Shown here: positions 33,683 to 43,679 of the stretch, in pieces
Numbering within the stretch: position 1 is the stretch's first letter
How the letters are laid out: every line of letters begins with the position of its first letter
Assembly: GCF_001270965.1 (NCBI RefSeq)
Contig: NZ_LGIA01000006.1
Location: forward strand, 1-48,754
Direction of reading: 5' to 3'
Length of the DNA: 48,754 nt
Origin: Sunxiuqinia dokdonensis
GTDB taxonomy: Bacteria; Bacteroidota; Bacteroidia; Bacteroidales; Prolixibacteraceae
Notes under the pieces: generated by a model
Database searches by the model: none
Told to the model about the DNA's origin: nothing
What the model saw: the letters and a program-made list of their open reading frames with translations, nothing else
Program-made: the position numbers and the translations under genes

Positions 33683-34162
33683 TTATTCTTCCAGTGCTTC
33701 AATAATTCCGTAGTAACTCACCGACTGCCGCCTGTTTGAGGTGATACTCATGCTGCCGTATCCGCTTTTGCCGGTATGAATGATGATTTTGTACGAATCG
33801 CGCGTGGTATCCACTTCAATGCGGATCACATACATTTCTTTTTTCTCATTCACCTCAACTTCAAAAACTTTGGCTTTCTCCTTAAATTTAATGCCGCCTT
33901 CGGTGCTGCCGTAGTCTGTTTGATAAGCCCGCCCGTAAAACGGAAGCCATGCCTCAACTTCCGCGCTATCTACAACCAGGTCGTAAGTGGACGTTAAGTT
34001 GATCGTGGAACCACTCAAAGGCGTCACCGACCGTGCTGTAAATTTAAACTGTTTGCTTTCGATCAATTCCAGAATCTCCTTTTCGCCGCTCTCCTTTTCT
34101 TGTGCAAAAGCATGGACGAAAGGCATGAATGACATCAGGATGATCAATGCGAATTGCTTCAT
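33683..34162 (-). CDS. DUF4251 family secreted protein
   Basis: 159 residues with a signal peptide ending at A-F-A-Q (21). The mature part fits DUF4251: K-Q-F-K-F-T-A-R-S-V-T-P-L-S-G near 38, D-L-V-V-D-S-A-E-V-E-A-W-L-P-F-Y-G-R-A-Y, and the end S-N-R-R-Q-S-V-S-Y-Y-G-I-I. A small periplasmic beta protein; function unknown in the family. Confidence 0.82.
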   Translation of the reverse strand: MKQFALIILMSFMPFVHAFAQEKESGEKEILELIESKQFKFTARSVTPLSGSTINLTSTYDLVVDSAEVEAWLPFYGRAYQTDYGSTEGGIKFKEKAKVFEVEVNEKKEMYVIRIEVDTTRDSYKIIIHTGKSGYGSMSITSNRRQSVSYYGIIEALEE

Positions 34163-34261
34163 AATAAAAACCTTTCTTTTTAAAACCGGCTATCAATCAT
34201 CAAAATAGATGCCAGACTCAAAAGCTAAAGGTCCTTTAACATTTCTGAAAAACGGGGCTAC

Positions 34262-35395
34262 TTACTTTTCGGCGTTTAAAAGCGGATTGGCGTACATCTG
34301 AATGAACAGTTCCTGCTGCCGTTTGGGGTCACCGTTACCGATGGTTCCCACCAAATCCTGCAACAACTCTTCAAACTTCTCGCGCGTGGCCGGCTCAATT
34401 TTGTCGGCGTGGTCGTCGCGCCCATGCAACAAATCGGCCGCCAGGTAATTGTTTGGCCACAGTTTGTAGTTGTAATAAATGCGTTTATCGATGTAGTTGG
34501 CCAGTTGCTGAATACTTTCGTTCAGCGTTTCGGCCTTGGCGAATTCTTCGAGCGGAGCATCAATGGGCTTGCCAAACGAAAAATGCACCCGCCCCTTGGG
34601 ACGTGTCAAGCCAAAAGCCATGCTTTTCAAATCGTCGGCCTGGGTTTTCTCGTAGCCTTCGCTCTCGCGCTTGTACAGTTCTTCAACTTTCGAAATACCG
34701 CAGGGCTCACGTTCGTACGAAAGCGAAAGCGGCACGATTTGCAACTCGCGAAATCCTTCCACAAAGTCTTTCTTATTGCTCAAGTTCAACATCTTGAGCA
34801 GGGCTTGCTGGGTTTGGTCGTTGCCGTCTTTGGTTCGTCCTTCGCGCTGGGCCAGCCATACCGACCGGTTACGCTTGGTGACAGCATCGCGAATATAGTT
34901 GGATAATTTCTTTGAAGCGGTCAATAACTCACGGGCCGGCAAATTTCGCTTCACAACAAAAGCGCGGTTTAGCTTGACCACATGAACAATCCAATCGTAA
35001 ATCAGCAGGTTATTGCCAATGGCGATTTCTGTGGTATTCATTCCGGCAGTGACAATGATGTAGTTCAAAATTCCCGAATCGAGAATAATATCGCGGTGGT
35101 TTGAAATAAACAAATAACTTTTCGACTTATCCAGCTTGTCGAGACCGCTCCAACTGATACCGCTCGTTGTTTTATCAATGATCCAGTTCTTAACCAGCGG
35201 ATACATAAAATTCAGCTGCAGTTCCTCAACAGTTTGAATTTTAGACAACATCTGCTTGGCTCCGGCCAGCTCCTTTTCATCCTTGAAAATAAACTGAAGT
35301 ACTTGCTGGAAAATTTCGTCTTCCAACAACACGTTGATGTAATGGTTGACTTCGTGGTCGTCATACGGCCGAATATCGTCGTAGCTCATTTTCAC
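34262..35395 (-). CDS. Lysophospholipid acyltransferase (PlsC/GPAT superfamily)
   Basis: 377 residues. The acyltransferase His-Asp region is I-S-N-H-R-D-I-I-L-D near residue 95, followed by the substrate block L-N-R-A-F-V-V-K-R-N and W-L-A-Q-R-E-G-R-T-K-D near 185, and L-Q-I-V-P-L-S-L-S-Y-E near 225. The family moves acyl groups to glycerol-3-phosphate or lysophospholipids, or to ornithine lipids, at the inner membrane. The longer N-terminal region (1-80) is helical. Substrate is not certain. Confidence 0.82.
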   Translation of the reverse strand: MKMSYDDIRPYDDHEVNHYINVLLEDEIFQQVLQFIFKDEKELAGAKQMLSKIQTVEELQLNFMYPLVKNWIIDKTTSGISWSGLDKLDKSKSYLFISNHRDIILDSGILNYIIVTAGMNTTEIAIGNNLLIYDWIVHVVKLNRAFVVKRNLPARELLTASKKLSNYIRDAVTKRNRSVWLAQREGRTKDGNDQTQQALLKMLNLSNKKDFVEGFRELQIVPLSLSYEREPCGISKVEELYKRESEGYEKTQADDLKSMAFGLTRPKGRVHFSFGKPIDAPLEEFAKAETLNESIQQLANYIDKRIYYNYKLWPNNYLAADLLHGRDDHADKIEPATREKFEELLQDLVGTIGNGDPKRQQELFIQMYANPLLNAEK

Positions 35396-35436
35396 TCCAA
35401 TCCTTTAAGTTTTGCGGCAAAGATATAAAATGCAAC

Positions 35437-37440
35437 TTAAAACTTGAATCTTAACTGAAATTTAACCTCGGTGCGCTTGTTGCCATCAATGAGACTGTTT
35501 CCACTACCAATGCTTTCAACGTCAATAAACCAGCTTCTTGCAAGCTTGACCCACACATCTAACTTTTCACATATTTTAACTTTTCCGTTGACATAGGAAC
35601 GCAGGCCTTGCCCGTAAAAAGCGGGAACTGAAAATTGGTAAAGCAGATCGTTCTCGTAGGCATAAACTCGGGCATCGTAATTATCGGTACTGAAATAAGC
35701 CAGTCGCAGCCACCAGCTCATCCTGCTTTCCAACGATTGATAACCCACATCCTGCAGCACCATCCATCCAGCCGACATTTCTTCATGCGCATACCAAGTC
35801 CATTCGGCCCGGCTTTTCAGAAAAAAGCGATCGCTCAGCGAACCATTCACGTGAATCCGCAGTTTTTGTCGGGTTTGGTCCAGGTTGATTTTCGTAAACT
35901 CGCCATTGGCCCGAACTGGCTTGCACTCATAAAAATAACGGCTGTAGGCATCCCAGCGATCAGCAAGTTTGTAAGAAGCCTGCACCAAATATTCGCGGCC
36001 GCTGGCAGGTCCGGCAGTGGTGTACTTCACCCAACGGTGCTCAAAAAAATCGGCATACATCCGTAAACTCAGCTTTGCTACAGGACGAATGGTTGCACCG
36101 ACGTAAAAGCCATGCTCATCGTTTACCTGGCTGCCTTCGGTGAATGCACCGGCAAGCGGGGCATTGTATTTTTTGCTGATGTTCCGGTAAATCACCGACA
36201 GCTCAACCTGATCGGCCGGACTGGCCTGAAGCCCATGCAGCGTGGCCAAACCGTTTGTGCTTGCCCAGGCCGCTTCGCCAAAAAAATAGTAACGGTTAAT
36301 TCCCCATTGATAATTCACCCCCAGATTGCTGATTTGCTTCCCTTCAAACAAAAACAAGTTGTAACTGGATGACTGCCGTTGCAACGGAAATTCATATTGA
36401 AGGTGAATGGCGGAAAAGCCAAATGAAAAGCGCCCGGCGGAATAGCTGAGATTCGTCCCGGCCGTGATACCTGCCACCGAGTTTTTATCCTCAATCTCAC
36501 CGGATGTGCGGTGCAAACCCGACGACTGAAAGGAAGTAAAAACCGGCGCTCCATCAATACTATCGCGGTTGGCGTCGAATTTTTTATACGAAAAGAAGCT
36601 GCTCCACTCAAATTGGCCCAACGACAAGCTGGCCGCGCCGCCTCGCAAAAAGTTATTCTCATCGGTTGACGAGTAGCTCCGGATTCCCTGGTTGAACTTA
36701 GCCACATTGCCCACTTCGGCCGACTTGGATAGGGCAAAACCTTGCCAGGCCGTTAAGCCCTGCCCAAAGCGAACCAGGTAGTCGCCAAAATAGAGCTGGT
36801 GCTTTCCCTTGTTCAAACCAAAATTGACAAAGGCACTGTAATAATCAAATCCGCGGGGATTGGAGCCGCCGAAAAAGGACTCGCCGGCATCCTTCTCTGC
36901 TGTTAGTCCGGCGTTAACCTGCGACGATGAAAAGCGGTAACGGAAATAAAGCTTCTCCGGCGATCCTTCGTATTTTGCTGGCTCCTGAAAACCTTTTTGC
37001 TCCTCAAGCAAACGGATGGAGCGCATCAAAATTTCCTGCCGTGGTTTAAAAGTCATCGGCCGCGCATCCACTTCGCCAAAATACACAAAAGCCTGTAACA
37101 GTTGAATCAACTTTGGATCAAAGCCTTCGATACTATTCAACTCAAAGGGCGAATAAATTTGCCCGTATTGTTGCCGGTAAGTCAGCAAACGATCAACCTG
37201 CAAGGAAGACAGGAAATAGAGCCGTTCAAAATCGTCGCGCGTAGCCTGGTTAATATTTAGCGGACGATCCTGCAACAACTGCAGCTCATTCATTAACTGT
37301 TCAATATCGGCGTTTTCATCGTCCTCCAACAGCGTTTCCACAAGATCTTCCAATTCGGTTTGAAAGTCAAAATCTGTGGTTTGGCCCATGACCACCGAAG
37401 TCAGCATAACACCCAAGCAAAGGAACAGAGCTCGTTTCAT
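35437..37440 (-). CDS. Helix-hairpin-helix outer-membrane barrel protein
   Basis: 667 residues with a signal peptide ending near residue 20. After an acidic helical stretch, residues 61-122 form two ComEA-like helix-hairpin-helix units: L-N-I-N-Q-A-T-R-D-D-F-E-R-L and S-P-F-E-L-N-S-I-E-G-F. The remaining 520 residues are alternating aromatic strands (Y-F-R-Y-R-F, Y-S-A-F-V-N-F-G, L-S-V-I-Y-R-N-I) ending V-K-F-Q-L-R-F-K-F, a barrel ending in Phe. Proteins of this layout occur in Bacteroidota with no known role. Its start overlaps the PorV-like gene (ATGA). Confidence 0.75.
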   Translation of the reverse strand: MKRALFLCLGVMLTSVVMGQTTDFDFQTELEDLVETLLEDDENADIEQLMNELQLLQDRPLNINQATRDDFERLYFLSSLQVDRLLTYRQQYGQIYSPFELNSIEGFDPKLIQLLQAFVYFGEVDARPMTFKPRQEILMRSIRLLEEQKGFQEPAKYEGSPEKLYFRYRFSSSQVNAGLTAEKDAGESFFGGSNPRGFDYYSAFVNFGLNKGKHQLYFGDYLVRFGQGLTAWQGFALSKSAEVGNVAKFNQGIRSYSSTDENNFLRGGAASLSLGQFEWSSFFSYKKFDANRDSIDGAPVFTSFQSSGLHRTSGEIEDKNSVAGITAGTNLSYSAGRFSFGFSAIHLQYEFPLQRQSSSYNLFLFEGKQISNLGVNYQWGINRYYFFGEAAWASTNGLATLHGLQASPADQVELSVIYRNISKKYNAPLAGAFTEGSQVNDEHGFYVGATIRPVAKLSLRMYADFFEHRWVKYTTAGPASGREYLVQASYKLADRWDAYSRYFYECKPVRANGEFTKINLDQTRQKLRIHVNGSLSDRFFLKSRAEWTWYAHEEMSAGWMVLQDVGYQSLESRMSWWLRLAYFSTDNYDARVYAYENDLLYQFSVPAFYGQGLRSYVNGKVKICEKLDVWVKLARSWFIDVESIGSGNSLIDGNKRTEVKFQLRFKF

Positions 37441-38252
37441 GGCAATTGATAATAAATGGAAAATGAAGGAGAATAACCCAAATACTGATGATGGCTAAAC
37501 GCGAGGTCGGTTTGAATCCGGTTGATCGAATAACCCACTCCCAGCGAAAAAATTGATCCAAGCGTTTCGACGCCCAGACGCAACTGCAACTGCTCCCGAA
37601 TCCGCAATTCCAGCCCCGAACTCACACCAAGCCGGCTGTCATCCTGTCTTCGGATGTCGACAGCCACCAGAATCAATTCATCGAACACTTTGTGCATGCC
37701 CAGCCGCATCACCATTGGGTAGTCGAACTCGAGTTGCAAGCGTTGCACCAACAATGGATAAGGATTGAAAAGTTGAGCCCCGATCCAAAAATCCCGCCCC
37801 ACGCGGTACTGCGCTCCAATGTCAACCATCAGCGTAGCAGCATGCTCCCGGTTTTCGGGCAGATTCAGATTGAAATAATGAAATTGAAGTGCGGCCAGGA
37901 CACGGCCGGATAATCTTTTGGCCACCGCAAACGAAAGCTTAGTTTCCCGGTAAAGGTCTTGTCCAAATTGGGAAAAAGAAAATCCGAAATTCGTTTTCGA
38001 AACCGGTAAAACCACAAAAGCGGATGCCGTACTCAACTCGTTCAGCAGAAAACGCTTTTCATACTGAACACCAAAAGCAGGCTGCTTTTCGGATCCGATA
38101 CCCGCAGGATTTGAAAACAGGGAAAGTGGCGACTGCAAACTGACACTGGCATCGCCCATGGAACGAAACCGGGCCGGAACACGAAAAACTTCCTGACCAG
38201 CCACGCTCCCAACAATCAATAACAAAACAAAAACAGCATAACTTCTAACCAT
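37437..38252 (-). CDS. PorV/PorQ-like outer-membrane protein
   Basis: 271 residues from the ATG at 38252 (M-V-R-S-Y-A-V-F-V-L-L-L); a frame start at 38276 adds eight residues that break the signal peptide. The mature part opens with F-R-S-M-G-D-A-S-V-S-L, then S-L-F-S-N-P-A-G-I, which is the start of PorV/PorQ/UPF0164-type barrels. Strands with aromatic residues run to the C-terminal Y-Y-Q-L-P. It may help surface attachment or type IX secretion (inference), and it is translationally coupled with the helix-hairpin-helix barrel gene. Confidence 0.72.
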   Translation of the reverse strand: MVRSYAVFVLLLIVGSVAGQEVFRVPARFRSMGDASVSLQSPLSLFSNPAGIGSEKQPAFGVQYEKRFLLNELSTASAFVVLPVSKTNFGFSFSQFGQDLYRETKLSFAVAKRLSGRVLAALQFHYFNLNLPENREHAATLMVDIGAQYRVGRDFWIGAQLFNPYPLLVQRLQLEFDYPMVMRLGMHKVFDELILVAVDIRRQDDSRLGVSSGLELRIREQLQLRLGVETLGSIFSLGVGYSINRIQTDLAFSHHQYLGYSPSFSIYYQLP

Positions 38253-38326
38253 AACAAAAGAGTGTAATCCACACACTCTTAAGCAACAAGCATGGTTAAG
38301 TTACAAATTTTAAAATGAAGAAAAAA

Positions 38327-38833
38327 CTAATTCGTTTTGAATTTGTATTTTATTTCAGATAATTCCTGGTTGGCCTTCACAATTTTGTTCTTTAGTGCCG
38401 CTTTAAATGTGACAAGTTTGTCCTTTAAGCCATCATTTCCCAGTGCCATCATTTGAACGGCCAGTATTCCGGCATTTTGTGCGCCGTTGATGGCAACTGT
38501 GGCCACCGGAATTCCGGGAGGCATCTGGACAATGGCCAACAGCGAGTCCAAACCATCGAGGCTGGCTTTAATGGGCACGCCAATCACCGGTAAGGTGGTC
38601 ATGGCCGCAATCACTCCGGGCAGGTGAGCAGCCATTCCGGCACCGGCAATAATCACTTCTATTCCGCGGTCTTTAGCTCCTTTAGCAAATTCCTCCACTT
38701 CTGCCGGCGTACGGTGGGCCGACAAGGCATTGACTTCGAACGGAATTTCGAACTCATCCAGAATTTTTGCAGCGCCTTCCATGACAGATAAGTCGGAGGT
38801 ACTTCCCATGATGATACTCACTTTCGCTTCCAT
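38327..38833 (-). CDS. purE: N5-carboxyaminoimidazole ribonucleotide mutase
   Basis: 168 residues. [10 protein letters not shown] at 9-18, S-A-H-R-T-P near 39, [10 protein letters not shown] near 64 and V-I-G-V-P near 82 are the class I PurE motifs, including the catalytic His in S-A-H-R. It moves the carboxyl group in purine synthesis. It is divergent from hpt across 108 bases, so synthesis and salvage of purines share a promoter region. Confidence 0.96.
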   Translation of the reverse strand: MEAKVSIIMGSTSDLSVMEGAAKILDEFEIPFEVNALSAHRTPAEVEEFAKGAKDRGIEVIIAGAGMAAHLPGVIAAMTTLPVIGVPIKASLDGLDSLLAIVQMPPGIPVATVAINGAQNAGILAVQMMALGNDGLKDKLVTFKAALKNKIVKANQELSEIKYKFKTN

Positions 38834-38941
38834 GTTTTCAATTAATTTTTGTTTCTTTGTACTTTTTAAATTCTGAGCTAAAATAATTGAAAATAAACAG
38901 ATTTGAAACTCATCTTTCCATCAACAAATAAAGACAGCCAA

Positions 38942-39481
38942 ATGAGTAACATAAAGATCTTAGACAAGGAGTTTGAACTTTTTATTCCGTATGAAAAAAT
39001 CCGATCGGTGGTTGAAAAAATGGCCGACAAAATGAATGAAGACTTAGCAGGAAAAAATCCATTATTCCTGTGTATCCTGAATGGTTCATTCATGTTTGCT
39101 GCCGAAATATTCAAGCGAATCACCCTGCTCGATGCGGAAATTTCATTCGTCAAACTGGCTTCGTATGCCGGCACGCAATCATCAGGTGAGATTAAAGAAC
39201 TGATTGGGCTGAATGAAAGTCTGGAAGGACGTACGATTATTGTGTTGGAAGATATTGTCGATACAGGCATTACCATTGATAACACCATCAAACAAATTAT
39301 CGCGCATAATCCGGCTGAAGTGCAAGTAGCAACACTCTTGCTTAAACCCGATGCGTTGGTTAAAGAAGTCAAACTGGATTACATCGGTATTGAGATTCCC
39401 AATGATTTTATCGTTGGATACGGACTGGATTATGACGGCAGAGGCCGTAATTTGATCGACATCTTTAAAGTGGTGGAGTAA
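38942..39481 (+). CDS. hpt: Hypoxanthine phosphoribosyltransferase
   Basis: 179 residues from the ATG at 38942; a TTG at 38903 would add 13 residues unlike the family. The PRPP motif I-V-L-E-D-I-V-D-T-G near 101-110 and the early F-L-C-I-L-N-G-S-F near 40 are present, with a C-terminal I-V-G-Y-G-L-D-Y-D. It salvages hypoxanthine and guanine to IMP and GMP. It is followed by adk after 32 bases. Confidence 0.95.
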   Translation: MSNIKILDKEFELFIPYEKIRSVVEKMADKMNEDLAGKNPLFLCILNGSFMFAAEIFKRITLLDAEISFVKLASYAGTQSSGEIKELIGLNESLEGRTIIVLEDIVDTGITIDNTIKQIIAHNPAEVQVATLLLKPDALVKEVKLDYIGIEIPNDFIVGYGLDYDGRGRNLIDIFKVVE

Positions 39482-39513
39482 GTGAATCAAACACGCATAA
39501 ATCAATAACGAAT

Positions 39514-40086
39514 ATGCTAAACCTGATCTTATTTGGCCCTCCCGGCGCGGGAAAAGGAACCCAAGCCCAATTTCTGACTCAAAGTTTTGACTTGATCCAC
39601 CTGTCAACCGGAGACCTTTTGCGTCAGGAAATTAAGGCTGAAACGCCACTTGGAAAGGAAGCCAAACAACTGATCGACAAAGGAGAACTCGTCCCTGATC
39701 AAGTGGTTATCGAAATGATTAAGAATAAATTTGCTGCAAACCCCGACGCCAAAGGATTTATTTTTGATGGATTTCCGCGAACCGTGGCGCAGGCCAAAGC
39801 ACTGGACAACTTGCTCGAAGAGAACAAAACGCCCATCAAGGCGATGCTTTGCCTCGAAGTGGAAAGGCAGGAACTCATCGATCGAATTCTTTTCCGGGGA
39901 AAAACTTCCGGCCGGTCAGACGATCAGGACGTTTGGATTATTGAAAAGCGCATTTCGGTTTACAACAAAAAAACCGCCCCAATCAAGGAATATTACGAAG
40001 CCCAAAACAAACATTTCCCCATTGATGGAATGGGAACTGTTGACGAAATCGCTTCGCGCTTAAAAAATACCGTTCGTTCATTATAA
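39514..40086 (+). CDS. adk: Adenylate kinase
   Basis: 190 residues. P-loop G-P-P-G-A-G-K-G-T-Q at 8-17, H-L-S-T-G-D-L-L-R near 30, F-D-G-F-P-R near 85 and the R-x-x-G-R-S-D-D lid region near 135 (short lid, no zinc Cys). It interconverts ATP, ADP and AMP in the cytosol. Usual short Bacteroidota form. The terminator at 40108 ends the hpt-adk pair. Confidence 0.97.
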   Translation: MLNLILFGPPGAGKGTQAQFLTQSFDLIHLSTGDLLRQEIKAETPLGKEAKQLIDKGELVPDQVVIEMIKNKFAANPDAKGFIFDGFPRTVAQAKALDNLLEENKTPIKAMLCLEVERQELIDRILFRGKTSGRSDDQDVWIIEKRISVYNKKTAPIKEYYEAQNKHFPIDGMGTVDEIASRLKNTVRSL

Positions 40087-40107
40087 CCCATCTTCAAAAA
40101 ATATATA

Positions 40108-40141
40108 AAGACGAATGATTGGAATGCATTCGTCTTTTTTT
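40108..40141 (+). terminator. Terminator after adk
   Basis: AAAGACGAATG pairs with CATTCGTCTTT across nine bases, followed by a T run. Confidence 0.88.
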
Positions 40142-40171
40142 GTTTATTTTGCACATTCACAAGATTATACC

Positions 40172-41164
40172 ATGGCTGAAAACAACTTTGTTGATTACGT
40201 AAAAATATTTTGCCGCTCAGGAAACGGGGGCGCCGGATCGACTCACCTGCGAAGAGAAAAATTTGTTCCGAAAGGCGGGCCCGACGGAGGCGACGGAGGA
40301 CGCGGAGGCCATGTATTCGTGCGAGGCAATGCGCAGATGTGGACCCTGCTGCACTTGCGCTACAAACGACATGTGTATGCCGGACATGGCGGATCGGGAA
40401 GCGGGCATGGCAGCTTTGGCGCCGATGGCGAGGATATAACCATTGAAGTTCCATTGGGAACAGTAGCCAGAGATGCCGAAACCGGTGAATTCCTGTTTGA
40501 AATTACCAAGGATGGCGAAACACAATATTTGGCGAAAGGCGGTCGTGGCGGCCTGGGAAATACCCACTTTAAGTCGGCCACCAACCAAACCCCGCGCTAT
40601 GCACAACCCGGCGAAGAAGGCGAAGAAGGATGGAAAATTCTGGAATTGAAAATTCTGGCTGACGTTGGACTGGTTGGTTTCCCAAGCGCCGGAAAGTCAA
40701 CGCTGCTGTCGGTGGTGTCGGCAGCCAAACCCAAAATTGCCGATTACCCGTTTACCACGCTGGTTCCCAACTTGGGCATCGTTTCGTACCGCGACCAGCA
40801 GTCGTTTGTCATGGCCGACATCCCCGGAATTATTGAGGGCGCGCACGAAGGTAAAGGACTCGGGCTTCGGTTTCTGCGGCACATTGAGCGAAACTCGATG
40901 CTACTGTTCATGGTTCCGGCCGACAGCAAAGATCATCGCAAGGAATACAACATCCTGCTCAATGAGCTTGAAAAATACAATCCCGAACTGTTGGATAAGG
41001 ATCGGTACCTGGTCATCAGCAAGGCCGACTTTCTGGACGAAGAATTGCAAAGAGAAATCAGTGCTGAACTGAGTGACATTCCCCACAGCTTTATTTCGTC
41101 GGTCGCCAACCAGGGCATTTTACAACTGAAAGACAAAATCTGGCAAATTTTAAATCCCTCATGA
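40172..41164 (+). CDS. obg: GTPase Obg/CgtA
   Basis: 330 residues from the ATG at 40172 ([13 protein letters not shown]); an in-frame start at 40115 lies in the adk terminator. The Gly-rich Obg domain (1-155) has R-S-G-N-G-G-A-G and [12 protein letters not shown]. The G domain has G-F-P-S-A-G-K-S-T near 168 and D-I-P-G-I-I-E-G-A near 212. No C-terminal OCT domain; it ends after the G domain, as in many Bacteroidota. Needed for ribosome assembly. Overlaps the PAP2 gene by four bases. Confidence 0.96.
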   Translation: MAENNFVDYVKIFCRSGNGGAGSTHLRREKFVPKGGPDGGDGGRGGHVFVRGNAQMWTLLHLRYKRHVYAGHGGSGSGHGSFGADGEDITIEVPLGTVARDAETGEFLFEITKDGETQYLAKGGRGGLGNTHFKSATNQTPRYAQPGEEGEEGWKILELKILADVGLVGFPSAGKSTLLSVVSAAKPKIADYPFTTLVPNLGIVSYRDQQSFVMADIPGIIEGAHEGKGLGLRFLRHIERNSMLLFMVPADSKDHRKEYNILLNELEKYNPELLDKDRYLVISKADFLDEELQREISAELSDIPHSFISSVANQGILQLKDKIWQILNPS

Positions 41165-41856
41165 TCGCGTTTATCGAATCCATCAAGCAAGTTGACCAAT
41201 CGCTGTTTTTCTTTTTCAATGGAATACACAACCCTTTTTGGGATGTGGTCATGACGCTGTTTACCCAGACCATTACCTGGGGTATTTTTTACCTCACCTT
41301 GCTGTATTTCATCGTTCGTAAATACCGGATGAAAGCGGTGGTTATTTTCGTTATGCTGGCTTTGGTGGTTCTGATTGCCGATCAGTTTTCGGTTCTTGTT
41401 AAAGAAAGCGTTCAGCGGCTCAGGCCAACCCACGATCCGGATATCCAGCACCTGGTTCACAATGTGTACCGCAAAGGCGGACTATACAGTTACTTTTCAT
41501 CGCATGCCACCAATACCTTCGCCGTGGCCATGTTCACAGCCAAGCTTTTTAAGAACAGTCGTTACCAGGTCTTTATCTTTTTCTGGGCGACACTGGTCAG
41601 CTACACCCGGATCTACCTGGGCGTCCACTATCCTTTCGACATACTGACCGGTGCCGTGGTTGGCATCCTGATCGGACATTTCATTTACAAGCTGCTGCTA
41701 ATCATCGAGAACCATTTTTTAATACTGAAAATGCCCAAGCTGGCCGAAACCGGACTCAGCAATCAGGAGAGCGGCATCATTCTGCTGATCTTCCTGCTAT
41801 TTTTATCCACCATGTTACTTGTCGTCAAACAATTGATGCAAGCTCAATTTTTATAA
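41161..41856 (+). CDS. PAP2-family membrane phosphatase
   Basis: 231 residues, about six membrane helices. The phosphatase motifs are readable: K-E-S-V-Q-R-L-R-P near 82, S-S-H-A-T-N (in place of P-S-G-H) near 117 and [14 protein letters not shown] near 145-158. Likely removes a phosphate from a lipid such as undecaprenyl diphosphate or phosphatidylglycerophosphate on the periplasmic side. It begins inside the obg stop codon (ATGA) and ends one base before the MutS-like gene. Confidence 0.88.
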   Translation: MIAFIESIKQVDQSLFFFFNGIHNPFWDVVMTLFTQTITWGIFYLTLLYFIVRKYRMKAVVIFVMLALVVLIADQFSVLVKESVQRLRPTHDPDIQHLVHNVYRKGGLYSYFSSHATNTFAVAMFTAKLFKNSRYQVFIFFWATLVSYTRIYLGVHYPFDILTGAVVGILIGHFIYKLLLIIENHFLILKMPKLAETGLSNQESGIILLIFLLFLSTMLLVVKQLMQAQFL

Positions 41857-41857
41857 C

Positions 41858-43648
41858 ATGAAGCAAGCGCTTTTTGAGGAATACAACAAGTTTTTGACCT
41901 ACGATCAGCAACGACTCGAGTCGTTAAAAAAAAGAACCCGTCAACTGGCGTTTTTGCGGCTTGCAGCCTTCCTTGCGATTATTCTGGCACTCATTTATTT
42001 ACCACGCATCTCGCCTTGGCTAGCCTGGTCGGTTGCCGGAGTCAGTTTCTTCCTGTTTATTTATTGGATCAAGCGCTTTCAAAAAAAAGAAAAAGAGAAA
42101 ATCCTTTTTTCGAACCTGATTGAAATCAACAAAAAAGAATTAGCCGCATTAGACGAAGAATACAACCAGTTCGATGACGGGCAGGAATTTACTGATCCGC
42201 ATCATCATTTTACCTTCGACCTCGATATTTTTGGACCCGGTTCCATCTTCCAATTTGTGAACCGAACCGTGACCCAACTGGGCAAAAAGCGCTTGGCCAA
42301 TTATTTGCGGCAGCCGGAAACCGACATTCCAACGATAAAAAAACGGCAGGAAGCCTTGCTCGAGCTGGCAAAATATTCCCGCTGGCGGCAGTTCTTTGCC
42401 GCCAAGGGAAACACCAGTGACGAGCAGGATTTTCAAATTCTGAAAAAAATAACCGAACAAGTTGAATTCGGCAACAGTGAGCTGGTTGGCAGGCTGCTGA
42501 TTATTCTTCCGCTGGTCAGTTTCCTGTCGTTTGGGCTTTGCCAGTTTCTCAATCTTCCGTGGGCCCTTTTGGTGGGATCGCTGCTGCTGAATGGCGCCGT
42601 GTTGTACGCGAACCGAAAAAGAATCGGCGAATCGTATGCTTTATTTGGAAGCCAGGCCAAACGCCTGTCAAGCTATACCGAACTGTTGGTTTTGGTTGAA
42701 GAAAAGGAATTTGAAGCCCCGCTGCTGAACGAACTAAAAAGCCACTTGCTCACCGGGCAGGAAAAGGCCAGCGAATCGGTTCGCCTGCTTCAGCAACGAA
42801 TGGCCGAGTTCGACTACCGCCAGAACCTGTTGGTTGGCTCGGTGCTCAATGCCTTGCTGCTGTGGGACCTGCGATGTAGCCTCAGGCTTTTTCACTGGCA
42901 GAGAAAACACGCCCGCAGCATTGAGCAGTGGTTCGAGGTGCTGGCTCAATTTGATGCCTTATCAAGCCTGGCCAATCTCAACCACAACCATCCCGAATGG
43001 ACCCTTCCCAAGCTGGAGGATGGCGACTTTCATTTAACGGCAAACAAACTAAAACACCCGCTGATTAAGGAAGCCAAAAATATTGGCAACGATTTCCGGA
43101 TGAATGGACATGGGCAAATCGCGATTATTACCGGAGCCAACATGGCTGGCAAAAGTACTTTTTTAAGAACGATTGGCGTAAACTTGATTCTGGCCATGAA
43201 CGGCTGCCGGGCCCACGCCAGTTGGCTCAGTTTAAAGCCCATTCAACTGTTTACCAACATGCGCACCACCGACAACCTGCAAAACGACGAGTCGTATTTT
43301 TTTGCCGAGCTGCAGCGCCTCAAGGCCATTCTGGATGAAATTAAAGCCGGTGTGCCGGTGTTCGTGATCATCGACGAAATGCTGAAGGGAACCAACTCGG
43401 AAGATAAATTGTCGGGCTCCATTAAACTGATCGAACAGTTAATACAGTTGAAGGCCGTGGGATTGGTTGCTACGCACGATTTAAAGCTGACTGAGCTGGC
43501 CACGCGCTATCCACAGAACATTACCAACAAATGTTTCGAAATTGAGCTGACGGACGAGGAACTGCTGTTTGACTACAAACTCACCGACGGGGTAACCTCC
43601 ACCATGAACGCCAACTTTTTGATGCGCAAAATGGGCATCATTTCCTGA
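41858..43648 (+). CDS. Membrane-anchored MutS-family ATPase
   Basis: 596 residues. N-terminal helices at about 27-70 and 205-250 (two hydrophobic pairs) are unlike MutS itself. The rest has a lever-type helical domain and the MutS ATPase: Walker A T-G-A-N-M-A-G-K-S-T near 425-434, F-V-I-I-D-E-M-L-K-G-T-N-S near 505 and A-T-H-D-L near 540. The mismatch-recognition domain is missing, so it is not a classic repair protein. Such MutS-like proteins are widespread in Bacteroidota and their role is unknown. Starts one base after the PAP2 stop. Confidence 0.82.
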   Translation: MKQALFEEYNKFLTYDQQRLESLKKRTRQLAFLRLAAFLAIILALIYLPRISPWLAWSVAGVSFFLFIYWIKRFQKKEKEKILFSNLIEINKKELAALDEEYNQFDDGQEFTDPHHHFTFDLDIFGPGSIFQFVNRTVTQLGKKRLANYLRQPETDIPTIKKRQEALLELAKYSRWRQFFAAKGNTSDEQDFQILKKITEQVEFGNSELVGRLLIILPLVSFLSFGLCQFLNLPWALLVGSLLLNGAVLYANRKRIGESYALFGSQAKRLSSYTELLVLVEEKEFEAPLLNELKSHLLTGQEKASESVRLLQQRMAEFDYRQNLLVGSVLNALLLWDLRCSLRLFHWQRKHARSIEQWFEVLAQFDALSSLANLNHNHPEWTLPKLEDGDFHLTANKLKHPLIKEAKNIGNDFRMNGHGQIAIITGANMAGKSTFLRTIGVNLILAMNGCRAHASWLSLKPIQLFTNMRTTDNLQNDESYFFAELQRLKAILDEIKAGVPVFVIIDEMLKGTNSEDKLSGSIKLIEQLIQLKAVGLVATHDLKLTELATRYPQNITNKCFEIELTDEELLFDYKLTDGVTSTMNANFLMRKMGIIS

Positions 43649-43679
43649 GCCTGCCCTTTGTGCTGCGGATTTTCATTCC

